Source: Ruminococcus sp.
Lineage (GTDB): Bacteria > Bacillota > Clostridia > Oscillospirales > Ruminococcaceae
Length of the DNA: 64,000 nt
NCBI GenBank assembly: GCA_015066785.1
Contig: SVNT01000001.1
Span: forward strand, 248,001 to 312,000
Reading direction: 5' to 3'
Shown here: positions 1-7,438 of the stretch, one piece after another
How positions within the stretch are numbered: the first letter of the stretch is position 1
How the letters are laid out: each line of letters opens with the position of its first letter
Notes under the pieces: model-generated
The model's database searches: none
What the model was told of the DNA's origin: nothing
What the model saw: the letters and a program-made list of their open reading frames with translations, nothing else
Program-made: the position numbers and the translations under genes

Positions 1-329
1 TAAAGAGTATGTTTTGTGAGACAGTAAAAAAAACTGAAAATCTTGATGAACAGATTGAAAATGCATTTGATTTTATTGATGGAGAAATTATCTCATACGA
101 TTATTTGATAGGTTCTGAAAGCGAGTCTGTTGATGAAGGTAAAGTCACAAAGAAAAGAGTTTATCCATGGATAACTGAAATATTAACTGACAAGAATAGG
201 AAATATGAAATGCAGTTTGATTCTTACGTCATATATGAAAATAAAGATGAAGCAATAGGGATTATATGTATTGAGATATTTGACAGAGAAGCAGATACTT
301 CTTGTAAAATAGGCGAATATGTTTATTGA
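1..329 (+). CDS. DUF5104-like protein, C-terminal part (5' end outside window)
   Basis: The reading frame is open at the left edge, so the first ATG at 9 is an internal Met. The visible part matches the second half of the lipoprotein encoded at 579-1052: both have a stretch like MFCE/LFCE followed by NLDE.I..AFD and both end in IGE.VY. I assign it to the DUF5104 type by resemblance; function is unknown. The stop overlaps the next ORF by 11 nt (319-329), an arrangement repeated at the second copy, which suggests translational coupling. The missing N-terminus probably holds a lipoprotein signal peptide, by analogy with the paralogue. Confidence 0.6.
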   Translation, partial: KSMFCETVKKTENLDEQIENAFDFIDGEIISYDYLIGSESESVDEGKVTKKRVYPWITEILTDKNRKYEMQFDSYVIYENKDEAIGIICIEIFDREADTSCKIGEYVY

Positions 330-389
330 CAACATTTTCTCATGGAGACCGATAGAAGACCAATGGTGGATAACAGGCTTTAACCCTGA
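312..389 (+). repeat. 78-bp direct repeat, copy 1
   Basis: This segment recurs at 1035-1112, 723 bp downstream, with only a few differences. It spans the end of one DUF5104-like gene and the start of the small WWITGF-motif ORF. DNA identity is higher here than between the flanking genes, which suggests recent duplication or gene conversion. Confidence 0.85.
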
Positions 390-582
390 ATGCAAGGACG
401 AAAAAGCCGACGCCAAAAATCAGGTGATGATAGGTAGTGTTCAATTTCCAAATGGTGAGATGTATGAGGCATTTGCGAAAGATATTACAGAAAATAATCA
501 TGAATTACTTGATTTTTTAATTTTTGACAATAACAATAGAACTGTTTGGATATGTTGGTGTGAGGTTGATTTGATACAATGA
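319..582 (+). CDS. Small protein with WRPIEDQWWITGF motif, unknown function
   Basis: An 87-aa ORF that begins inside the last codons of the upstream gene and ends in a 4-nt ATGA overlap with the downstream lipoprotein gene. The N-terminus (FSWRPIEDQWWITGF) is repeated almost exactly in the fragment at 1042-1134. No signal peptide or membrane segment is visible, so it is probably cytoplasmic. I do not recognise the family. The tight overlaps on both sides indicate one operon with the DUF5104-like genes. Cassettes of small duplicated genes like this are sometimes orphan immunity genes, but nothing here proves that. Confidence 0.5.
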   Translation: MFIDNIFSWRPIEDQWWITGFNPECKDEKADAKNQVMIGSVQFPNGEMYEAFAKDITENNHELLDFLIFDNNNRTVWICWCEVDLIQ

Positions 583-1052
583 AAAAAATTATAATATATA
601 TAGCATTTATTTGTCTTATATTTGCTATGACAAGTTGTGTAGTAGATGAAACTAAAAAAGCAAGCAATGAAAAAAGCATAGAAATCATTCGTTGTTTCGA
701 CGAAAAGGATGCGGAAGGATTAAAAGCATTGTTTTGTGAAGAGGTAAGAATCTCACACAACCTTGATGAAGAGATACAATTAGCCTTTGATTTGTATGAG
801 GGAACGTCTGAAACATATAAATTTAATTATGCTGGAGGAACGGCAGGGGGATGGGACAATGGCGAATGCGTAGATGAACATATTACTCCAAGAGTGGAAA
901 ATTTAAAAACATCTTCAGGTAAGGTTTATCGTATTCCATATCATGAATATCTAATATACAAAAAAAATCCTCGGTGTGTTGGTATAACATATATAAGAAT
1001 ATTTGATGAGTCTACTGGCGAGATGGTTCAAATCGGCGAACATGTTTATTGA
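579..1052 (+). CDS. DUF5104-like putative lipoprotein
   Basis: A 157-aa protein. Residues 1-20 form a signal peptide (Lys-Lys, hydrophobic core, then MTSC), which reads as a lipobox with Cys20 as the lipidated residue. It should therefore be anchored on the outer face of the membrane. The mature part (EIIRCFDEKDAEGLKALF) resembles the DUF5104 family found in Ruminococcus and relatives, whose function is unknown. It is a paralogue of the partial gene at the left edge. The gene overlaps its upstream neighbour by 4 nt and its downstream ORF fragment by 11 nt. Confidence 0.65.
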   Translation: MKKIIIYIAFICLIFAMTSCVVDETKKASNEKSIEIIRCFDEKDAEGLKALFCEEVRISHNLDEEIQLAFDLYEGTSETYKFNYAGGTAGGWDNGECVDEHITPRVENLKTSSGKVYRIPYHEYLIYKKNPRCVGITYIRIFDESTGEMVQIGEHVY

Positions 1053-1112
1053 CAACATTTTCTCATGGAGACCGATAGAAGACCAATGGTGGATAACAGG
1101 CTTTGCGCCTGA
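1035..1112 (+). repeat. 78-bp direct repeat, copy 2
   Basis: Second copy of the repeat at 312-389. It ends where the small ORF is truncated, just before the operon terminator. Confidence 0.85.
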
Positions 1113-1134
1113 TAAAACCCAATTTATTATCTAA
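1042..1134 (+). pseudogene. Truncated second copy of the WWITGF-motif ORF
   Basis: A 30-codon ORF whose first 24 residues are nearly identical to the start of the ORF at 319-582. After the motif GFAPD it diverges and stops immediately before a terminator hairpin. It starts with the same 11-nt overlap with the preceding DUF5104-like gene. It looks like a remnant left by tandem duplication followed by deletion; a functional 30-aa peptide cannot be excluded. Confidence 0.55.
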
Positions 1135-1135
1135 T

Positions 1136-1174
1136 AAAAAAGAGGTATCATTAAATATAATGATACCTCTTTTT
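1136..1174 (+). terminator. Rho-independent terminator of the DUF5104-like operon
   Basis: An A-rich arm with AGAGGTATCATT pairs with AATGATACCTCT and is followed by a T run. This is a strong symmetric hairpin at the end of the left-edge operon, and it could also act on the opposite strand. The remaining bases up to 1256 show no gene. Confidence 0.85.
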
Positions 1175-1256
1175 ATAATCCGCTGTATTAAGTTTTATAT
1201 GGTGTTTGTGAAAACTTCTTTATCACCATTCATCCGATCGTCGGGGTTTTGTTTTT

Positions 1257-1466
1257 TTAGTTTTCGTCAAAATTTCCTGGGATATGTAACTGCTTGACGG
1301 GGATTCGCTTGAGGGGAGAGTAGAGGTACTTGGGACAGCTGAAATCTGCCTTTACCATTCCACGCTTTTCACAGAGAACCATATTTCCGTCTTTAGAGCG
1401 GCTGCCGTAGTGACAGTATTGACACTGAGGCGGAATATCGTTACCGAATAATTTTCTTTTAGCCAT
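1257..1466 (-). CDS. Small Cys-rich (zinc-ribbon-like) protein
   Basis: A 69-aa protein with cysteines in CQYC (residues 15-18), then a single Cys near residue 32 and another in SCPKY near residue 44. This spacing could bind a metal. The sequence looks like small conserved proteins seen in Ruminococcaceae genomes, with no known function. It is preceded by a good promoter (1512-1540), a GGAAAGGA ribosome-binding site and an ATG, so it is probably transcribed on its own. Confidence 0.7.
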   Translation of the reverse strand: MAKRKLFGNDIPPQCQYCHYGSRSKDGNMVLCEKRGMVKADFSCPKYLYSPLKRIPVKQLHIPGNFDEN

Positions 1467-1511
1467 GATAAATCATTCCTTTCCGCATACATTGGCTTTA
1501 CATTTACATTA

Positions 1512-1540
1512 AGTATATCACATTTTGTTAAGATTGGCAA
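1512..1540 (-). promoter_or_regulatory. Sigma-A-type promoter for the Cys-rich gene
   Basis: Read on the minus strand: TTGCCA, a 17-bp spacer, then TATACT. It lies 46 nt or more upstream of the start codon at 1466 and overlaps the 3' end of the ylbJ-like gene. Confidence 0.6.
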
Positions 1541-2562
1541 CTGTTTTTTTTATTCAGTAATAAAATTGTCATAATTATTAAAAAGATGGACGGAATTGGT
1601 GAAATTCGACGAACAGACAGCGTGACATCAGGTACTGAAAGTGACACTGCAAGCGGAAAATTCATCAGTTTTGTTGCGATATAGCAGAGGATATACGAAA
1701 TAACCGATGCAATCCCTCTTGAAAGCAGAAACTTTTTTATGTTCAGGGACTTTTTTGACAGCGAAATGGTCTGGAGGATTACCGACACCCCTCCGAAAGA
1801 CAGTAGTGCCGTCATAATCGGCAGGGTTGCATTTGCTACCGACGGGGCATTTGTTATTTCGAGCGCTGTTATAATTATGGATTTCTGATATTCGGAAAAT
1901 AAGCTGAACATTCCTACTGAATTAATTGCCGCAATAAAAGAAGAAAAAAACACGATTATTGCAGACATTTTCATTACCGAACAGCCTGCGTTTATTACGG
2001 AAGAGGTTATATCTTCAACAGAAAAATCAACCTCGGATTTTTGTTTTTGCAGGGAAGGAACGGGAGTTCCTATTCCCGAAACTACGGCGATTATAATATT
2101 TGCGAGGACTATTGAGGCGTACGCTGTATATACCGCAAAATCAGGAAAAACACCTCCCAACATACCGAAAAGAAAGACGGGACTGGGGAAAAAACAGAAA
2201 AAAGACATTTTTTCTTTTATTTTTCTGCTGATTTTTTGCTCCGAATAAAGCTCCGAAATAAGTGTTATTCCGACAGGATATCCGCCGATAATGCTGATTA
2301 AAAATATCGGAAAATATTCTTCGGGAATACGAAAAATATATCGTGAAATTAATGAAAAAGGCTTTGCGATAATACGATTAATTCCTGTTTTTATAATTAA
2401 ATCCGAAATAGCCATAAAGCCGAAAAGCGACGGCACAACAGAAGAAAGACAGCGCCAAACCGCCGAAACTGCGGCGTTTGTCACATTTTCGGGGAATATG
2501 ATAAAAAGACAGGAAATAAGTATTATTATCACGGATAAAATAATTGATTTTATATTTTTCAT
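1528..2562 (-). CDS. YlbJ-like / nucleoside-recognition (gate) domain membrane protein
   Basis: A 344-aa polytopic membrane protein, with about eight hydrophobic segments. Features resembling the YlbJ sporulation family and the nucleoside-recognition gate domain are the early segment with SSVVPSLFGFMAISDL, then IIGGYPVGI and the FFPSPVFLFG loop. YlbJ in Bacillus is needed for late spore resistance. Here the gene is divergent from yqfC-yqfD, which supports a sporulation role. The family call comes from overall pattern; the substrate, if any, is unknown. Confidence 0.7.
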   Translation of the reverse strand: MKNIKSIILSVIIILISCLFIIFPENVTNAAVSAVWRCLSSVVPSLFGFMAISDLIIKTGINRIIAKPFSLISRYIFRIPEEYFPIFLISIIGGYPVGITLISELYSEQKISRKIKEKMSFFCFFPSPVFLFGMLGGVFPDFAVYTAYASIVLANIIIAVVSGIGTPVPSLQKQKSEVDFSVEDITSSVINAGCSVMKMSAIIVFFSSFIAAINSVGMFSLFSEYQKSIIITALEITNAPSVANATLPIMTALLSFGGVSVILQTISLSKKSLNIKKFLLSRGIASVISYILCYIATKLMNFPLAVSLSVPDVTLSVRRISPIPSIFLIIMTILLLNKKNSCQS

Positions 2563-2640
2563 AAATTCTCCTTTTTATTTTTCAAGTATATGCCCGACAA
2601 ATAATTAATATAATTTATTAATTTGAAGGGCGTGATTATT

Positions 2641-2904
2641 TTGAAAATAAATAAAAAAATATCAGAAAAAATAAGAAAAAATCTTTATATTAATACAAAT
2701 ATGATGATAAGCGACAATAATCTTATTGAAATCGAAAGCTGTCGCAAGGTTCTGGAGTACAACGACCTATACATAAAGCTGAAAACCCCGACAACAGTCA
2801 TTCAGATATGGGGAAAACGGCTTTGCATAGACGATTTCAAGTCAAGCGGGCTGACTATCCGAGGGGAAATAGACTCGATAGAATTCATCAAGGGAGTAAA
2901 GTGA
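2641..2904 (+). CDS. yqfC: Sporulation protein YqfC
   Basis: A small protein of the YabP/YqfC family: an N-terminal basic helix, then a beta-rich domain with LKTPTTVIQIWGKRL and ending ...IDSIEFIKG. I chose the TTG at 2641 because a GAAGGG ribosome-binding site lies about 10 nt upstream; an in-frame TTG at 2623 would add six residues but has no such site. It sits directly before yqfD (1 nt between genes), the standard pairing in endospore formers. In Bacillus, yqfC is expressed in the mother cell under sigma-E. Confidence 0.85.
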   Translation: MKINKKISEKIRKNLYINTNMMISDNNLIEIESCRKVLEYNDLYIKLKTPTTVIQIWGKRLCIDDFKSSGLTIRGEIDSIEFIKGVK

Positions 2905-2905
2905 T

Positions 2906-4069
2906 ATGTACGACCATATAAGAGGGCAGATTTCCTTCAGGGCGGAAGGCGACGGGTACGAAAAATTCCTCAACGACATACGGGATAAAAACGCCGTATG
3001 CTTCGACATACGCAACAAAAACGGCGTTTTGCACGCAAAGACATACCGCAATCATTACCGTGCGATAGAGCTTTCCGCCGCCGACAACGGAATTGTTCTG
3101 ACGGTGGAAAAGCAATTCGGGGCCGCCTTCACCGCTTTTAAATACAGAAAAAGATACGGGATTTTTACAGGGATTATCATTGCGGTGGCGATGCTTTTCG
3201 TTATGTCCAATTATGTGATAAAAATTGAAATCAGCGGCAATCATTCCGTTGACGACGAAAGGGTGAACGCTGTGCTTGAGGAATGCGGCGTCGGTTACGG
3301 GAAATTCATTCCCGACATAAATCTTGAATATGTAAAGCGCAGACTGACGCTTGTATTCGACGAATTTTCGTGGGTGGGAGTGCGTTCTTCGGGCGGAAGA
3401 TTTATAGTGGAAGTCACGGAATCCACACAAAAGCCCGATATGGTGCCGCCGAATCAGGTGTGCAATATAGTTTCAGACCGTGACGGGCAGATTACAGGCA
3501 TAGAAGTATATTCGGGAGAGGCTGCCGTCAGGGTAGGGGACGGAGTTGCAAAAGGACAGCTTTTAATCAGCGGAATTGATGTAAACAAAAACGACCTTGC
3601 AAGGTTTGTCCGTGCCGATGGAAAAATCACGGCGCAGTACACGGATAGGGTGGAATTTTTCCTGCCGCTTGAGGCAACGGAAAGAATGCAGACTTACGAA
3701 AAAACATCAAAGGCTATAAAGATATGGGGAGCGAGTATTCCTCTCGGAAAATCGGAGGCTTTGCAGGGCGACTATGAAATGGACGAAAGTACGGCGTTTT
3801 TTTCGCTCGGAAATTTCACTCTCCCGATAGGTATAACCCATAGAACATATCGTATTTACGAGGAAAAAACGGTAATGTACACCCCGATTTCAGCAAAGGA
3901 AAAGCTCGGAAGTCAGCTTTCGGAATACGAAGAATTATTCCTTTCGGATAAGGAAATAATAGATAAAAAAGTAACTTTCAGCTCCCGTGATAACGGAATT
4001 GTACTGACAGCGGAATATATCCTTGAAAGCGAAATAGGTGTCCGTCAGAATATAATTGACGGAAATTAA
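2906..4069 (+). CDS. yqfD: Sporulation protein YqfD
   Basis: A 387-aa protein. The N-terminal 80 residues are soluble, a single membrane segment follows (about 90-107, FTGIIIAVAMLFVMSNYVI), and the rest is a large extracytoplasmic domain with IEISGNHSVDDERV. This is the YqfD architecture and length. YqfD is a mother-cell sporulation protein conserved with yqfC; its biochemical role is not settled. A GGGAGTAAAG ribosome-binding region precedes the ATG. Confidence 0.88.
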   Translation: MYDHIRGQISFRAEGDGYEKFLNDIRDKNAVCFDIRNKNGVLHAKTYRNHYRAIELSAADNGIVLTVEKQFGAAFTAFKYRKRYGIFTGIIIAVAMLFVMSNYVIKIEISGNHSVDDERVNAVLEECGVGYGKFIPDINLEYVKRRLTLVFDEFSWVGVRSSGGRFIVEVTESTQKPDMVPPNQVCNIVSDRDGQITGIEVYSGEAAVRVGDGVAKGQLLISGIDVNKNDLARFVRADGKITAQYTDRVEFFLPLEATERMQTYEKTSKAIKIWGASIPLGKSEALQGDYEMDESTAFFSLGNFTLPIGITHRTYRIYEEKTVMYTPISAKEKLGSQLSEYEELFLSDKEIIDKKVTFSSRDNGIVLTAEYILESEIGVRQNIIDGN

Positions 4070-4141
4070 AAAAATACTAGTCAGCGAAGGAATTTTGTGC
4101 TATAATTATTTTGTATAATTATGCAGAAAAAGGGTGGATTA

Positions 4142-5095
4142 ATGACCGAACAGATTATAAATGTTAAAAATACCGATGCATTGCTCGGACTTCTCGGAAA
4201 TTACGATGAAAACATCAATATTATCCAGAGGCATTTCAATGTTGTTCTCCTCAACAGAGGAGAGGACATAAAAATATCGGGAAAGCCCGAAAATGTCCGA
4301 CTTGCAGCGGAAACGATAAACATTCTTCTCGATATGATAAACAACGGTGAAACTATCGGCGAGCAGAATATCAGGTACGTACTTTCAATGGTGGAGGAAG
4401 GCAAGCACCAGAACATAAAGAATATCTCCTCCGATGTGATATGCATTTCGGCGTCGGGAAAAACCGTAAAGGCGAAAACCCTCGGACAGAAAAAGTATAT
4501 TGACGCCATAAAGAAAAACACCATCACATTCGGCGTCGGCCCCGCAGGAACAGGAAAAACCTATCTTGCTGTTGCTATGGCTGTATGTGCAATGCGCTCC
4601 CACGAGGTGAATCGCATTATCCTTACACGCCCCGCAGTAGAGGCAGGCGAAAAGCTGGGATTTCTCCCCGGTGACCTTCAGGATAAGGTTGACCCGTATC
4701 TCCGCCCGTTGTACGACTCGCTTTTTGAGCTTTTCGGTGCAGATACCTTCACAAAGCACTTCGAGAAGGGGAGTATAGAGGTTGCTCCGTTGGCGTATAT
4801 GCGTGGAAGAACTCTCGACGACGCATTTATAATTCTCGACGAGGCGCAGAATACAACCTCGGAGCAGATAAAGATGTTCCTCACAAGACTTGGCTTCAAC
4901 AGTAAAATTATTATTACGGGAGATATGACGCAGATTGACCTTCCCGACAAGTCAAAATCGGGACTTATTGAGGCTGTAAAGGTTCTCGAAGGCGTAGACG
5001 ATATAGAAATCGTGAAGTTTTCCGACAACGATGTAGTAAGACACAAGCTGGTGCAGGACATCATCAGGGCATACGAAAAATATAACGACAGATAA
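4142..5095 (+). CDS. PhoH family ATPase (PhoL/YbeZ type)
   Basis: A P-loop ATPase of 317 aa. Walker A is GPAGTGKT at about residues 133-140, Walker B is AFIILDEAQN, and an N-terminal KH-like region precedes them. PhoH/YbeZ proteins act with YbeY in RNA metabolism and ribosome maturation, and ybeY is the next gene. I start at the ATG at 4142, which follows AAGGGTGG; the ATG at 4121 has no ribosome-binding site. TATAAT boxes at 4101 and 4114 may be a promoter, but no clear -35 was found. Confidence 0.9.
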   Translation: MTEQIINVKNTDALLGLLGNYDENINIIQRHFNVVLLNRGEDIKISGKPENVRLAAETINILLDMINNGETIGEQNIRYVLSMVEEGKHQNIKNISSDVICISASGKTVKAKTLGQKKYIDAIKKNTITFGVGPAGTGKTYLAVAMAVCAMRSHEVNRIILTRPAVEAGEKLGFLPGDLQDKVDPYLRPLYDSLFELFGADTFTKHFEKGSIEVAPLAYMRGRTLDDAFIILDEAQNTTSEQIKMFLTRLGFNSKIIITGDMTQIDLPDKSKSGLIEAVKVLEGVDDIEIVKFSDNDVVRHKLVQDIIRAYEKYNDR

Positions 5096-5115
5096 AAACG
5101 GAAGGACGCAGGATT

Positions 5116-5625
5116 ATGGCAAAGGTAAGAGTTTATGTCAAGAATAATCAGAAGGAAATAAAGGTTCCCGTGGGTATAAGACTTCTCATAAGACGTTGTT
5201 GTCAGGCAGTACTGGCACACGAGAATTTTGAGGGTGACGCAGAGGTCAGCGTATCATTCGTGAGCAACGCTGAAATCCGCAACCTTAACCGTGATTACAG
5301 GGATAAGGACAAGAGTACCGATGTATTGTCGTTCCCGATGTCAGACAACGGGGTATACGACATCAACAACGAAACAGGTGCGGCTATCCTCGGGGATGTT
5401 GTTATTTCCCTTGAAACCGCAATGAAGCAGGCGGAAATGTTCGGTCACTCGCTTGAGCGTGAGATAGGCTTCCTCACGGTACATTCGATGCTCCATCTTC
5501 TCGGATACGACCACGAAACATCACCGCTTGACAGCAGAATTATGCGTGAAAAGGAAGAAACAATCCTTGAAAAGCTCGGAATTTCAAGGGACAGCACTTT
5601 TACCGTGAACGGAGACGAAGAATAA
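5116..5625 (+). CDS. ybeY: Endoribonuclease/rRNA maturation factor YbeY
   Basis: A 169-aa protein with the zinc-binding triad in HSMLHLLGYDHE (H-x3-H-x5-H), the defining YbeY motif, preceded by LGDVVISLETA. YbeY takes part in 16S rRNA 3'-end maturation and late 30S quality control. The stop codon overlaps the first base of era, indicating coupled translation within the phoH-ybeY-era operon. Confidence 0.95.
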   Translation: MAKVRVYVKNNQKEIKVPVGIRLLIRRCCQAVLAHENFEGDAEVSVSFVSNAEIRNLNRDYRDKDKSTDVLSFPMSDNGVYDINNETGAAILGDVVISLETAMKQAEMFGHSLEREIGFLTVHSMLHLLGYDHETSPLDSRIMREKEETILEKLGISRDSTFTVNGDEE

Positions 5626-6524
5626 TGGCATCTAAAAATGTATTTGTAACAATAGTAGGGCGTGCAAATGTCGGTAAATCCTCACTTTTGAACGCTATTA
5701 TAGGCGAAAAAATCGCAATGGTTACGGACAAGCCCCAGACTACACGAACAAAAATAACAGGCGTTCTCACAAAGGAAGAAACGCAGTTTGTTTTCATAGA
5801 TACTCCCGGTGTGCAGTTCAGGACAAAGGACAAGCTCGGAGAGCATATGAACCGTCAGGTAAAGGAATCTGTTACGGATATTGATGTAATCGTATTTGTG
5901 ATGGATGTCACAAGAAAAATAAACGATAGCGAAAAGAAATTCATCGAGGGATTTAAAAGCTCGAAATCTCCCGTAATTCTCGTACTCAACAAGATAGATT
6001 TGGTTGAAAAGGAAAAGCTGATGCCGATAATTTCCGAGGCGTCTGCACTCCTTGACTTTGCGGCGGTTATTCCCGTCAGCGTGGTGAAGAACGACGGCGT
6101 CGATATTGTCGTTTCGGAAGTGGAAAAATTCGCAGTTGAAGGCCCGCATTTTTTCCCCGACGACAAATTCACCGACCAGAACGAGAGAGTTCTTGCAGCT
6201 GAGATTATAAGAGAAAAGCTCCTCATTCTTCTCAAGGAGGAAATTCCGCACGGAATTGCCGTGACAGTCGAAAAGATGGACGAGCGTACAGACAAGGATC
6301 TGCTTGACATCGACGCTGTCATATACTGCGAAAGAGATTCGCACAAGGGCATTATCATCGGTAAAAAGGGCGCAATGCTCAAGAAAATCGGTATGCTTGC
6401 ACGACAGGAGCTTGAGGAATTCTTTAGAATAAAAGTCAATCTTCAGTGCTGGATAAAGGTCAAGGAGGACTGGAGAAACCGTGAAGGTTTAATTCACAAC
6501 TTCGGGCTTGATTTCAGGAAATAA
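5625..6524 (+). CDS. era: GTPase Era
   Basis: A 299-aa two-domain protein. The GTPase part shows G1 GRANVGKSS (about 12-20), G3 DTPG and G4 NKID. The C-terminal KH RNA-binding domain contains the GKKGAMLKKIG loop (about 245-255). Era binds the 3' end of 16S rRNA and is needed for 30S assembly. Length and position after ybeY are standard. Confidence 0.97.
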   Translation: MASKNVFVTIVGRANVGKSSLLNAIIGEKIAMVTDKPQTTRTKITGVLTKEETQFVFIDTPGVQFRTKDKLGEHMNRQVKESVTDIDVIVFVMDVTRKINDSEKKFIEGFKSSKSPVILVLNKIDLVEKEKLMPIISEASALLDFAAVIPVSVVKNDGVDIVVSEVEKFAVEGPHFFPDDKFTDQNERVLAAEIIREKLLILLKEEIPHGIAVTVEKMDERTDKDLLDIDAVIYCERDSHKGIIIGKKGAMLKKIGMLARQELEEFFRIKVNLQCWIKVKEDWRNREGLIHNFGLDFRK

Positions 6525-6603
6525 TTACTGCAGATTTCGATAAATATCGACCTTCGGAAAGGTTATAATTTAAGTATAACACCTTTCTGAAAGGAATGAT
6601 TTT

Positions 6604-6729
6604 ATGGATTTGTGGGAAACATTCATGTCAAGCGGAAAAATCAAGGATTATCTTGCATACAAGGAACATATGAAATCAGTCGGAGAGAGTGAAAATGCTG
6701 ATAACAACAAACGGGATAGTAATTCGTGA
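6604..6729 (+). CDS. yqzL: YqzL-like small protein
   Basis: A 41-codon ORF: MDLWETFMSSGKIKDYLAY and then a short charged tail. The pattern of aromatic and acidic residues at the start (W..F..SG.I..YL.YKE) matches the YqzL family, tiny Firmicutes proteins encoded between era and recO, exactly where this one lies. AAAGGAAT precedes the ATG and the 3' end overlaps recO. Function is unknown. A 6557-6590 inverted repeat (GAAAGG/CCTTTC arms around TATAAT) precedes it. Confidence 0.75.
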   Translation: MDLWETFMSSGKIKDYLAYKEHMKSVGESENADNNKRDSNS

Positions 6730-7438
6730 GCGTTCCGTCGGCGAAAATGACAAGTTCATCGACATACTTACAAAAGACCTCGGTGTGATAGAATTATCCG
6801 TAAAGGGCGTAAAGAAAATAACAGGGAAAAATTCTTCGGCGGCACAGCTTTTCGCTTATTCAAAGCTGTGTCTGGACAAGCGTGGGGAAAGATACTACCT
6901 CAACAGCTCAGAGCCGATACATATTTTTTACGACCTGCGGCTTGATGTCGAGAAATTTGCGCTTGCCTCGTACTTCTGCGAGGTAATACTCGGCACGGTA
7001 ACCTCTGAACAGACGGCAAATTCCGTGACACGACTTTTTCTCAACAGCCTGAATTTTCTCACCGACGGGAAATACAGCAACGACATAATCAAGAGTATAT
7101 TTGAACTGCGGCTAGCCTCGGAAATCGGTCTTATGCCCGATATTGCGGCGTGCAACGAATGTTGTGCCTACCAAACGGACAAGATGTATTTCAAAATACG
7201 CAAGGGCAAATTATTCTGCGAAAAATGTTATAATCAAGCAGGCGACGCTGTTGAACTGTCGCAGGGACTTCTTCACACAATCCGATATATCTGTCTTTCC
7301 GACTTTGAAAAACTGTGGAATTTCAAGGTTTCGGAAAATGTAGAAAAACGGCTTTCGTTCATTACAGAAAGCTATTTGTTAAGTCATCTGGACAGAGATT
7401 TCAAGACACTCAATTTTTATAAGGAACTGAAACAATGA
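6695..7438 (+). CDS. recO: DNA repair protein RecO
   Basis: A 247-aa protein with an N-terminal OB fold (TTNGIVIRERSVGENDKFI) and a C-terminal helical domain with a four-Cys zinc site, CNECC...CEKC. RecO loads RecA on SSB-coated DNA together with RecR. I use the ATG at 6695, which is preceded by GGAGAG; a GTG at 6689 would add two residues. It overlaps the 3' end of yqzL and the start of mutS2 (ATGA overlap). Confidence 0.93.
   Translation: MLITTNGIVIRERSVGENDKFIDILTKDLGVIELSVKGVKKITGKNSSAAQLFAYSKLCLDKRGERYYLNSSEPIHIFYDLRLDVEKFALASYFCEVILGTVTSEQTANSVTRLFLNSLNFLTDGKYSNDIIKSIFELRLASEIGLMPDIAACNECCAYQTDKMYFKIRKGKLFCEKCYNQAGDAVELSQGLLHTIRYICLSDFEKLWNFKVSENVEKRLSFITESYLLSHLDRDFKTLNFYKELKQ

Noticed and set aside
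5682-6439. Long antisense ORFs opposite era
   Set aside because: They lie entirely within a highly conserved gene, and their residue make-up is that of a shadow frame.
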